A stretch of DNA of 64,000 bases from Bacteroidota bacterium (lineage in GTDB: Bacteria; Bacteroidota; Bacteroidia; AKYH767-A; 2013-40CM-41-45). The stretch is from contig JADKJP010000002.1 of NCBI GenBank assembly GCA_016720935.1, forward strand, positions 372,001-436,000, in the 5' to 3' direction. Below are positions 34,839-43,040 of this stretch, one piece after another (position 1 is the first letter of the stretch; each line of letters starts with the position of its first letter). The notes under the pieces are model-generated. The model was not told where the DNA came from. It was given only the letters and a program-made list of their open reading frames with translations, and did not search any database. The translations under genes and the position numbers were made by a program.

Positions 34839-36665
34839 GTGAAGAACTATTTCCGCCTGCTCCGCTATGTGAAATCCTACAAGGGATATGCACTGCTGAA
34901 CATCCTTTTTAACATGCTTTCGGTGATTTTTTCGCTGGTTTCGCTAACCATGGTGATTCCATTCCTGAATGTGTTATTTAGTCAGAGTACCGAATTTCAC
35001 CAGGAACCCTGGTCGCTCTCGCCAAAAGTGCTTTTCGCGAATTTCAATTATTACCTGAGTGAATACATTGTCGCCAATGGTAAAATGGAAGCACTCATCC
35101 TGATTTGTGTGCTGGTGATCGTGCTTTTCTTTCTCAAAAATTTCTTCCGATACCTCGCTATGTATTTTATCGCTCCGATCCGTAATGGTGTCGTACGCGA
35201 TTTGCGAAACGGGATGTACGAAAAAGTGCTTTACCTGCCACTCAGCTATTTCTCTGACGAACGAAAAGGCGACCTCATTTCCCGCATGACCAGCGACGTG
35301 CAGGAAATTGAATGGAGCATCATGCAGTCTCTGGAAGTAATATTCCGGGAACCGCTCACCATTCTGCTCTTCCTCGGTACCATGATTACGATCTCCCCAC
35401 AGCTTTCGATTTTCGTTTTCGTGCTTCTGCCGATCGCCGGTTTGCTCATCGGACAAATTGGAAAAAGTTTGCGTCGTACTTCCGCAAAGTCTCAGGCAAA
35501 AATGGGTGTTCTCCTTTCGACAATCGAGGAAACGCTGAGCGGGATGCGTATCATCAAAGCATTTACATCCGAACTTTTTTCGATGGAGAAATTCGGGAAA
35601 ATAAATGACGAATACCGTCGTCTTATGACGCGTCTCTACCGCAAACGTGATCTGAGTTCTCCACTGAGTGAATTCCTCGGGGCAATTGTGATGGTGGTGG
35701 TGATCTATTTCGGAGGAAAGCTTGTTCTCGACGGAAGCTCCAGACTGGAACCTGCCATGTTTATCGCCTTCATCGTCATCTTTTCACAACTCATTCCACC
35801 TGCAAAATCTTTTACAGAAGCTTATTCCAATGTTCAAAGAGGTCTGGCTTCAGTGGATCGGATCAATAAAATTCTCTATGCGGAAGTGACCATCCGCGAC
35901 AAGGAACACGCTTTGCAGATCAGTGATTTCAATCATTCGGTTGAATACCGCGATGTGTCTTTCGCTTATCACAAAGGTGGTACCGGTTGGGTATTGCACA
36001 ATGTGAATCTCAAAATTGAAAAGGGAAAAACTATCGCCCTCGTCGGACAAAGCGGATCAGGGAAGACAACATTGGCCGATTTACTGCCACGTTTTTACGA
36101 TCTTGAAGAAGGAGAAATCCTGATCGACGGAGAAAATATCAAAGACTACAAACTTGCCGATCTGCGCGGACTAATGGGCATCGTGACTCAGGAGAGTATT
36201 CTGTTTAATGATACAGTGTTGAACAACATCGCTTTTGGAATGCCGAATGTGAAGGAGGAAGATGTCATCGCTGCAGCGAAAATTGCCAATGCACACGACT
36301 TCATCATGCAAATGCCGGATGGTTACCAAACCAACATCGGTGACCGTGGAGGAAAAATGAGTGGAGGACAGCGTCAGCGGATCAGCATCGCGCGTGCAGT
36401 TCTTAAAAATCCTCCAATCCTGATTCTTGATGAAGCTACCTCAGCATTGGACACCGAAAGTGAACGTCTCGTACAAGACGCGCTCACACATCTGATGCAA
36501 AACAGAACAACTCTGGTCATCGCACATCGACTATCTACCATTCAGCATGCAGATGAAATTATTGTGATGCAAAAAGGAGAAATCCTGGAAAGAGGCAAGC
36601 ACTTTGAACTTCTCCAGAATGGCGGAGTGTATAAGAAGCTATACGATTTGCAGACTTTTGTGTAA
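34839..36665 (+). CDS. MsbA-type ABC exporter (permease-ATPase fusion)
   Basis: The GTG at 34839 (VKNYFRLLRYVKSYKGYALLN) is chosen because conservation starts there and a -7 box lies just upstream; the upstream in-frame ATG at 34746 lies in repeat DNA. The 608-residue half-transporter has six transmembrane helices (about 18-330). The nucleotide-binding domain has Walker A GQSGSGKTT, Q-loop TQESILF, signature MSGGQRQR, Walker B ILILDEATSALD and the H-loop AHRLST. Homologues flip lipid A-core or other lipids across the inner membrane. Confidence 0.92.
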   Translation: MKNYFRLLRYVKSYKGYALLNILFNMLSVIFSLVSLTMVIPFLNVLFSQSTEFHQEPWSLSPKVLFANFNYYLSEYIVANGKMEALILICVLVIVLFFLKNFFRYLAMYFIAPIRNGVVRDLRNGMYEKVLYLPLSYFSDERKGDLISRMTSDVQEIEWSIMQSLEVIFREPLTILLFLGTMITISPQLSIFVFVLLPIAGLLIGQIGKSLRRTSAKSQAKMGVLLSTIEETLSGMRIIKAFTSELFSMEKFGKINDEYRRLMTRLYRKRDLSSPLSEFLGAIVMVVVIYFGGKLVLDGSSRLEPAMFIAFIVIFSQLIPPAKSFTEAYSNVQRGLASVDRINKILYAEVTIRDKEHALQISDFNHSVEYRDVSFAYHKGGTGWVLHNVNLKIEKGKTIALVGQSGSGKTTLADLLPRFYDLEEGEILIDGENIKDYKLADLRGLMGIVTQESILFNDTVLNNIAFGMPNVKEEDVIAAAKIANAHDFIMQMPDGYQTNIGDRGGKMSGGQRQRISIARAVLKNPPILILDEATSALDTESERLVQDALTHLMQNRTTLVIAHRLSTIQHADEIIVMQKGEILERGKHFELLQNGGVYKKLYDLQTFV

Positions 36666-36667
36666 AT

Positions 36668-36973
36668 TGTTATTGGGTTATTAGGTTATTGAGTTATTAG
36701 AGCTAATGGGTTGAATAATTAATCTCGATACACATTAAACATGGTAATCGATTTCTTTTCTTTGAATTAGAAAATTATTTTTTCACTACAAAATTTTCAC
36801 ATACATCACTTGAAATCCTATTTCTTCGTGAGCTCAATAACCCAATAACTCAATAACTCAATAACTCAATATCCCAATAACCCAATAACACATTTCTTAC
36901 AGACATCACCCGCAATCCTCTAACCCGTTTGTTTAATAACTTAATAACTTAATAACTTAATAACTCAATAACA
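36668..36973. repeat. Inverted-arm AATAACTC/AATAACCC repeat upstream of cytosine deaminase
   Basis: The left arm (36668-36700) reads TTATTGGGTTATTAGG-type words. The right arm (36831-36890) holds the reverse words CAATAACCCAATAACTC. A third block (36931-36973) of AATAACTT units ends directly at the ATG. The 130-bp core between the arms is unique A/T-rich DNA. Similar elements precede most genes of the pyrimidine cluster. Confidence 0.85.
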
Positions 36974-37411
36974 ATGACCTCAGATCCTTTCATAAATGCC
37001 GCTATAGAAGAAGCCCGCCAAGGTCTCAAAGAAGGCGGTATTCCTATTGGTTCAGTAATGGTTCGTGACGGAAAAATTCTGGGCCGTGGACACAATCAAC
37101 GCGTCCAGAAAAACGATCCGATGACTCATGCGGAAATTGATTGTTTGCGAAATGCGGGAAGAGTGGGGAATTACAAAGGCGCGGTTCTGTATAGCACTTT
37201 GATGCCTTGTTACCTCTGTGCCGGAGCCGTTGTTCAGTTCGGAATAAAAAAAGTAATTGTCGGCGAATCCCGTACATTTCCCGGAGCCGAACAATTCATG
37301 CGCGATCATGGAGTGGAAGTCATCAATCTCGACAATGCTGAATGTATTGAGCTAATGGAAAATTTCATCCGCGACAAACCAGAATTGTGGAACGAGGATA
37401 TTGGGGAGTGA
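36974..37411 (+). CDS. Yeast-type cytosine deaminase (CDA superfamily)
   Basis: This 145-residue zinc deaminase is far closer in pattern to fungal Fcy1 than to tRNA deaminase TadA. Matching segments are EGGIPIGSVMVRDGKILGRG, GHNQRVQKND and the C-terminal RDKPELWNEDIGE. Zinc ligands are H52 (THAE), C79 and C82 (PCYLC); the proton shuttle is E54. N41, W139 and D142 align with residues that contact the base in the yeast enzyme, as I recall it. It would convert cytosine to uracil and feed the reductive pathway downstream. A guanine or other nucleobase deaminase is the main alternative. Confidence 0.82.
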   Translation: MTSDPFINAAIEEARQGLKEGGIPIGSVMVRDGKILGRGHNQRVQKNDPMTHAEIDCLRNAGRVGNYKGAVLYSTLMPCYLCAGAVVQFGIKKVIVGESRTFPGAEQFMRDHGVEVINLDNAECIELMENFIRDKPELWNEDIGE

Positions 37412-37412
37412 C

Positions 37413-37660
37413 GGTATCAGGTATGAAGTATAAAGTATAAAGTATTAGGTACAATGGGCCGAATACGAAGTAAAAGGAAAGTGTCCGATTCAATTGCACG
37501 CCCGGCCCAACAACGAAGAACCAACAACGAATTCTTTGTATAAGTTGCTCGGTGCAAAGCCAGACCTGATTCATTCACATACCAATCCCAAATACCAACA
37601 ACCATAAATTAGTAACTCTGCCCGTCCCTAGTCCCCCGTCCCCCGTCCCCCGTCCCTAAA
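37413..37660. repeat. Mixed short-period repeats upstream of the semialdehyde dehydrogenase
   Basis: The gap holds AAGTATAAAGTATAAAGTAT words (about 37425-37452), CCAACAACGAAGAACCAACA words (about 37510-37530), and a CCCCCGTCCCCCGTCCC block (37621-37658). The last is the complement of the GGGACGGGGGACG family. No gene is visible. Confidence 0.7.
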
Positions 37661-37700
37661 GAATTCCTATATTTACCAGTTAATCACCATCCAAAATAAA

Positions 37701-39170
37701 ATGGAAACCACTACCCAAAAGTACCCCGCAGTTAAAAATTATGTAGCCGGAAAATTCATTCAGAACGGCAAAAGCCAGATGGAAGTTATCAGTCCGTCTA
37801 CAGGAAAAGTAATTTCCAGTGTTCCGCTTTCATCGGCTCAGGATCTTGACGAAGCAGTTAAAGCCGCCAAAGCCGCATTTCCGGCATGGTCGGCTATGCC
37901 CATAAAAGAACGCGTACAGGTTTTTTACCGCTACAAAACGCTGTTGGAAAAAAACATGCAGGAACTTGCACGCATGGTGCAGGAAGAAAATGGCAAAACT
38001 CTCGATGAGTCAATTGCTGAAGTAGAAAAAAGCATTGAGCTTACGGAATTTGCATGTTCTTTACCACAATTGATCTCCGGAGAATTACTCGAAGTGAGCC
38101 GTGGAGTGGAATGTCGCGTTGAGCACAAACCACTCGGGGTTGTCGCTTCGATCGCTCCATTCAATTTTCCAAACATGGTTCCACACTGGACCATTCCGAA
38201 TGCTATCGCTCTCGGAAACTGTATGATCCTGAAACCATCTGAACAAGTTCCCATGTCGGCAAACCGAATCGCGGAACTGTTGAAGGAAGCCGGATTACCT
38301 GATGGAGTTTTTAACGTCGTAAATGGCGACAAAGAAATTGTCGAAGCGATTTGCGATCACCCAGATATCGAAGCTGTTTCATTTGTAGGTTCTACCAAAG
38401 TGGCAAAAATTGTTTACCGCAGAGCTACATCCAATCTGAAACGTTGTGTGGCACTTGGCGGAGCGAAAAATCATCTCATCGTACTTCCGGATGCTCACCA
38501 GGAAATGACGGCCAGCAATGTTACGGCTTCCATGTCGGGTTGTGCCGGACAGCGTTGTATGGCGGCATCCGCAATGGTAGCCGTTGGAAATATTGATACC
38601 ATCATTGCAAAAATCTGCGACGAAGCGAAGAAAATTGTTCCGGGAAAAAATCTTGGTTCAGTAATCAGCAAAGCCGCGAAAGAACGCATTGAAAAATACA
38701 TTACTGAAGCCGAAAAAGCAGGAGCAAAAATTCTTGTGGACGGAAGAAACTGGAAAGTACAAGGCAAAGAAGAAGGGTTCTATGTAGGACCAACGGTCAT
38801 CGACTTCGTTACTCCGGATATGGCAATAGCAAAAGAGGAAGTCTTCGGACCGGTACTCGCCATCATCCGCGCGAAAGATCTTGACGAAGCAATCGCGATT
38901 GAGAACAGTTCGAATTACGGGAACGCGGCATCCGTCTTTACGCAAAGCGGCGGTCTTGCCCGTCAGGTGATGGAACGTGCCAGCGCGGGAATGATCGGTA
39001 TCAATATCGGTGTTCCGGTTCCGCGTGAACCTTTTAGTTTCGGTGGATGGAATGAAAGTAAATTCGGTGTTAACGACATCACCGGAAAAAGTTCCATCGA
39101 ATTCTGGACCAAACTCAAAAAGACTTCCGTCAAATGGAATGCTGAAGCGAAAACAAACTGGATGAGCTGA
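37701..39170 (+). CDS. mmsA: CoA-acylating (methyl)malonate-semialdehyde dehydrogenase
   Basis: This 489-residue ALDH-superfamily enzyme has the MmsA/IolA signatures. The catalytic cysteine is C286 in GCAGQRCMAAS, the cofactor segment is SIAPFNFPNMVPHWTIPNAI, and PVPREPFSFGGWNESKFG follows. It oxidises malonic or methylmalonic semialdehyde with NAD and CoA to acetyl- or propionyl-CoA. In this cluster it would finish beta-alanine breakdown by taking malonic semialdehyde made by the aminotransferase. Confidence 0.94.
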   Translation: METTTQKYPAVKNYVAGKFIQNGKSQMEVISPSTGKVISSVPLSSAQDLDEAVKAAKAAFPAWSAMPIKERVQVFYRYKTLLEKNMQELARMVQEENGKTLDESIAEVEKSIELTEFACSLPQLISGELLEVSRGVECRVEHKPLGVVASIAPFNFPNMVPHWTIPNAIALGNCMILKPSEQVPMSANRIAELLKEAGLPDGVFNVVNGDKEIVEAICDHPDIEAVSFVGSTKVAKIVYRRATSNLKRCVALGGAKNHLIVLPDAHQEMTASNVTASMSGCAGQRCMAASAMVAVGNIDTIIAKICDEAKKIVPGKNLGSVISKAAKERIEKYITEAEKAGAKILVDGRNWKVQGKEEGFYVGPTVIDFVTPDMAIAKEEVFGPVLAIIRAKDLDEAIAIENSSNYGNAASVFTQSGGLARQVMERASAGMIGINIGVPVPREPFSFGGWNESKFGVNDITGKSSIEFWTKLKKTSVKWNAEAKTNWMS

Positions 39171-39177
39171 GAATTTA

Positions 39178-39386
39178 GTTATTAGGTTAATTAGTTATTA
39201 AGTTATTGAGCCAACGGGTTACTTAATTTATTGTCTAATACCCTTTACGGATGATGCCATTCACTCTTCACCATTCACTATTAAGTTATTAAGTTATTGC
39301 ACCAACGTTTTTGCTTAATTAATTGTCAATTCTTGTTAATATATGGAGGATACTCTTCACCATTCACTGTTCACCATTCACTCACT
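39178..39386. repeat. Duplicated leader of GTTATTAAG and CACTCTTCACCATTCAC words
   Basis: Two imperfect copies of a 91-bp unit start at 39194 and 39285. Each begins GTTATTAAGTTATTG, continues with CCAACG and CTTAATT, and ends in CTCTTCACCATTCACT words. The last words run into the ATG of the four-helix-bundle gene. Confidence 0.8.
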
Positions 39387-39809
39387 ATGAATACTTTTGA
39401 GGAATTAGAAGCATGGAAAGTCGCTAGAGAATTTCGGATTTATATTTCGGAGTTGATAGTCACATTCCCTTCTCACGAAAGATATAAACTGTGCGATCAG
39501 ATCACCCGTTCTGTGCGATCTGTTGGAAATAATATAGCAGAGGGTTTCGGGAGATATCATTTTCAGGAAAATATTCAATATTGTCGACAAGCGCGAGGTT
39601 CCTTACATGAAACTCTTGACCATTTGATTATAGCACTTGATGAAAAATATATTGATCAGGAGAAATTTAATCATAGCAAATTATTATTTGCAAAAAATCT
39701 GAAGATTCTGAATGGATATATTAACTACCTTCAAAAAGCTAAATCTCAAAGTTCAGGGGCTAAAAATTATTTAACCGATCTCGATATCGAATATGGTTTG
39801 AAAAACTAA
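39387..39809 (+). CDS. Four-helix-bundle protein, 23S rRNA intervening-sequence (IVP/S23) type
   Basis: The ATG at 39387 (MNTFEELEAWKVAREF) gives 140 residues of four amphipathic helices. Family motifs are LEAWKVAREFRIYI, QITRSVRSVGNNIAEGFGRY and CRQARGSLHETLDHLIIA. These proteins were first found in 23S rRNA intervening sequences and resemble the Avd accessory protein of diversity-generating retroelements. No reverse transcriptase or rRNA is nearby. It interrupts the pyrimidine cluster and is bracketed by short-period repeats on both sides. Confidence 0.92.
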   Translation: MNTFEELEAWKVAREFRIYISELIVTFPSHERYKLCDQITRSVRSVGNNIAEGFGRYHFQENIQYCRQARGSLHETLDHLIIALDEKYIDQEKFNHSKLLFAKNLKILNGYINYLQKAKSQSSGAKNYLTDLDIEYGLKN

Positions 39810-40030
39810 CTAGAGCTATTAAGTTAATAGGTTATTAAGTTATTAAGTTATTTGAGGCAGTAGTTAATAACCCAATAACTCAGTAACCAAAAGGTACATC
39901 TCAATTTATTACGCATCCCATCAGCTTAATAACCTAATAACTCAATAACTCAATAACCAAAAGGTACATCTCAATTTATTACGCATCCCGTCAGCTTAAT
40001 AACCTAATAACCCAATAACCCTGTATTTCA
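39810..40030. repeat. Inverted-arm AATAAC repeat with a 70-bp direct duplication
   Basis: A left arm of ATTAAGTTAATAGGTTATTA words is followed by right-arm AATAACCCAATAACTC words. The right part contains two copies of a 70-bp unit starting at 39885 and 39955. Each carries AAAGGTACATCTCAATTTAT and ATTACGCATCCC, with one difference (A/G) in that stretch. The second copy leads into the aminotransferase start. Confidence 0.88.
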
Positions 40031-41380
40031 ATGTCAACAGCTACGATCACCAAGAAAGACGAAATTTTAAATAATAACCTCGATTACACGCTCTTCTCCT
40101 GGAGTAAACAAAAAGGTATTTCTCCGCTTGCTATCCAGCGCGGGGAAGGTGTGTATCTGTACGATTATGACGGAAAAAGGTACATCGACTTTTCTTCAGG
40201 TTTGATGAATGTCAATATTGGTCACGCCAATCAACGCGTTACCAAAGCTGTTACTGATCAAATGCAGCAAGTGAGTTATGTAACACCAAGCTGTGTTACA
40301 GAAGTTCGTGGAGAGCTGGGTAAAAAGCTTGCGGAAATTTCTCCGGGTAATCTGACCAAAACATTGTTCACCGTTTGTGGTGCCACCGCGATTGAAAACG
40401 CGATTAAGCTGGCTCGCTTATATACAGGAAAACACAAAATCATTGCTCGTTACCGTGCATTTCATGGTGCATCTTATGGAGCGATGACAGCCGGTGGAGA
40501 TCCACGCAAATTGGCTGCCGACTCCCAGCAGATCCCGAATATTGTGCACGTCGAGGATCCTTATTGTTATCGTTGTCCATGGGGAAAAGAAATTAACTCC
40601 TGCGAACGTGAATGTGTGAGTCACATCGAAAGAGTCATTCAGTTCGAAGGGCCGGAGAATGTCGCGGCGATACTCATGGAAGGAGAAAGTGGTTCTTCCG
40701 GTTGTATTAAATATCCACCGGATTATTTGAAAAAAGTGCGGGCACTTTGTGATAAATATGGTATTCTGCTTATTGCGGATGAAGTGATGAGTGGTTTTGG
40801 CCGTACCGGTAAATGGTTTGGTGTGGATGTGCACGGTGTCGTTCCGGATATGATCGCAACCGCGAAAGGAATCACTGCCGGCTATCTGCCTTTGGGAGCA
40901 TTAATTGTTTCGGATAAAATTGCGGATCATTTCAATGATCGTCCGCTCATGCTTGGATTAACTTATTCCGCTCACGCTGTTTGTTGTGCAGCCGGATTGG
41001 AAGTCTTGAAAATCTACGAAGACGAAAACATGATTGAAAATGCAGCCGAGATGGGGAAATATGTTGAAAGCAGAGTAGAAGCTCTCAAACAAAAACACCC
41101 AAGCATCGGTGATTTCCGTACAACAGGATTATTGGGCTGTATCGAACTGGTGAAAAATCGCAAGACAAAAGAACCCATGGCTCCTTTCAATGCAAAACCG
41201 GATGAAATGGTTGTGATGAACAAGGTTGCAGCGAAGATCAAAGAACTCGGCATGTACACGTTTGTGCGCTGGAACTATATCTTTATCGCTCCGCCATTGT
41301 GCATTACAAAAGAACAAATCGACGAAGGTCTTGCCATCATCTCACAGGCTATCTCCATCGCCGACGAACATGTAAACTAA
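40031..41380 (+). CDS. Class III PLP aminotransferase, likely beta-alanine transaminase
   Basis: This 449-residue fold-type I enzyme has the PLP lysine K279 in ATAKGITAGYLPLGA and the cofactor acid pair in LIADEVMSGFGRTG (D250, E251). Four cysteines (179, 182, 191, 195) form a knuckle found in a subset of omega-amino acid transaminases. Position between cytosine deaminase/MmsA and the permease/dihydropyrimidinase genes suggests it converts beta-alanine to malonic semialdehyde, with pyruvate or 2-oxoglutarate as acceptor. Sequence alone does not fix the substrate. Confidence 0.88.
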   Translation: MSTATITKKDEILNNNLDYTLFSWSKQKGISPLAIQRGEGVYLYDYDGKRYIDFSSGLMNVNIGHANQRVTKAVTDQMQQVSYVTPSCVTEVRGELGKKLAEISPGNLTKTLFTVCGATAIENAIKLARLYTGKHKIIARYRAFHGASYGAMTAGGDPRKLAADSQQIPNIVHVEDPYCYRCPWGKEINSCERECVSHIERVIQFEGPENVAAILMEGESGSSGCIKYPPDYLKKVRALCDKYGILLIADEVMSGFGRTGKWFGVDVHGVVPDMIATAKGITAGYLPLGALIVSDKIADHFNDRPLMLGLTYSAHAVCCAAGLEVLKIYEDENMIENAAEMGKYVESRVEALKQKHPSIGDFRTTGLLGCIELVKNRKTKEPMAPFNAKPDEMVVMNKVAAKIKELGMYTFVRWNYIFIAPPLCITKEQIDEGLAIISQAISIADEHVN

Positions 41381-41423
41381 AAAACTTTGCGCCCTCGGCG
41401 TCTTTGTGAGAAATAAACGGTCC

Positions 41424-42899
41424 ATGTCTTCATCGGAAACAGAACAACGTAACTCCTCCCTCTACAGCGAAGATCTCGCACCTGTTCCCCAGGAAAAGAG
41501 AACCTGGAACACATGGAACTACGCCGCACTGTGGATCAGCATGAGCCTGTGTATTCCAACATACATGCTCGCCAGTTCATTGATCGAAGGAGGGATGAAC
41601 TGGTGGCAAGCCATCCTCACAATTTTTCTTGGCAATACAATTGTTCTGATTCCGATGATTCTCAACGGTCATGCCGGAGCAAAGTATGGAATTCCATTCC
41701 CTGTTTTTGCCAGAGCGAGCTTCGGGGTGACCGGAGCGAATATTCCAGCTATGCTTCGGGCAATAGTTGCATGTGGTTGGTTTGGAATACAGACATGGAT
41801 CGGTGGTTACGCGATTTATCTGATGATCAAATGCTGGTATCCCGGCATTGAAAATCTTCCTCAGATATTTCCTACTTCCTTCGGTTTGCAAACCGGACCC
41901 GCTATCACATTCTTTTTATTCTGGTTTCTGAACATGTGGGTTGTTTACCTCGGCGTCGACAGCATAAAAAAATTACTTGTCTTCAAAGCATTTTTTCTCC
42001 CGCTTGCGGCACTTGCACTTTTATTCTGGGCGATTTCAGCAGGACATGGTCTCGGCCCTATTCTCGCCCAGCCTTCGAAATTTCAAACGAGTGCTGAGTT
42101 CTGGAATTATTTTTTCCCCGGACTCACAGGTATGGTAGGATTCTGGGCCACATTGTCATTGAATATTCCTGATTTTACTCGTTATGCTAAAAGTCAGAAA
42201 GCCCAGATCATGGGACAAGCAATCGGATTGCCACCTTCCATGACATTATTTTCTTTTATTGGTGTGGTGGTTACTTCGGCTACCTTTATTATTTATGGAG
42301 AAACAATTTGGGATCCGCTGGTACTTGCAGGAAAATTTTCCAGTAAATTGCTTGTGAGCATCGCGATGATATCCGTGACCATTTCAACTCTTGCTACTAA
42401 TATCGCCGCGAACATTGTGAGTCCGGCGAATGATTTTTCCAACCTATCCCCATCAAAAATTAATTTCCGAACGGGAGGATACATCACAGGTGTAATCGGT
42501 ATCCTCATTTTTCCCTGGAAACTCATCGCGGATCCAAACGGATATATTTTCACCTGGCTCATCGCGTATTCCAGTTTGCTCGGACCTATCGGCGGAATCA
42601 TGATAGCGGATTATTATTTTATCCGAAAACAAAAGCTAAACCTGATTGATTTGTATAAATCCGTTGGAGAATATTCATTCAACAAAGGTTATAACAGAAT
42701 CGCCATCATCGCACTCCTTTGTGGAATTCTCCCGAATGTTCCCGGCTTCTTTACAACAATAAAGGTGATGGATGTTGGGACAGTATGGCCCTGGATCGCT
42801 CATCTCTACAATTATGCATGGTTCGTCGGATTTTTAGTTTCGGGAATCGTGTATTATCTTGGGATGGCAAAGACTGTGGCTGGCAGCAGACGAAATTAA
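41424..42899 (+). CDS. NCS1-family nucleobase permease
   Basis: The ATG at 41424 (MSSSETEQRNSSLYSEDL) is preferred over the upstream GTG at 41406, which lies in a CTTTGTGAG repeat word. The 491-residue protein has twelve predicted helices. NCS1 signatures are YAALWISMSLCIPTYMLAS, FPVFARASFGVTGANIPAMLR and TLSLNIPDFTRYAKSQK. Relatives (PucI, Mhp1, yeast Fur) import uracil, allantoin or hydantoin with Na or H ions. Its place next to dihydropyrimidinase favours uracil, cytosine or dihydrouracil. Confidence 0.93.
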   Translation: MSSSETEQRNSSLYSEDLAPVPQEKRTWNTWNYAALWISMSLCIPTYMLASSLIEGGMNWWQAILTIFLGNTIVLIPMILNGHAGAKYGIPFPVFARASFGVTGANIPAMLRAIVACGWFGIQTWIGGYAIYLMIKCWYPGIENLPQIFPTSFGLQTGPAITFFLFWFLNMWVVYLGVDSIKKLLVFKAFFLPLAALALLFWAISAGHGLGPILAQPSKFQTSAEFWNYFFPGLTGMVGFWATLSLNIPDFTRYAKSQKAQIMGQAIGLPPSMTLFSFIGVVVTSATFIIYGETIWDPLVLAGKFSSKLLVSIAMISVTISTLATNIAANIVSPANDFSNLSPSKINFRTGGYITGVIGILIFPWKLIADPNGYIFTWLIAYSSLLGPIGGIMIADYYFIRKQKLNLIDLYKSVGEYSFNKGYNRIAIIALLCGILPNVPGFFTTIKVMDVGTVWPWIAHLYNYAWFVGFLVSGIVYYLGMAKTVAGSRRN

Positions 42900-42914
42900 T
42901 TAAGGTCACAACTC

Positions 42915-43025
42915 GTAGGTTATTTAGATATTAGGTTATTTAGACTAAAAGTTTCATTCCCAATAACTCAATAACTCAACAACTCAACAACTCAACAACT
43001 CAATAACCTAATAACCCACTAATAC
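42915..43025. repeat. Inverted-arm AATAACTC repeat upstream of dihydropyrimidinase
   Basis: A left arm (42915-42944) of GTAGGTTATTTAGATATTAG type and a right arm (42959-43017) of AATAACTCAACAACTC words flank a 14-nt core. The arms are in inverted orientation. The right arm ends about 20 nt before the hydA ATG. Confidence 0.82.
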
Positions 43026-43040
43026 AATAACTCAAAATAG

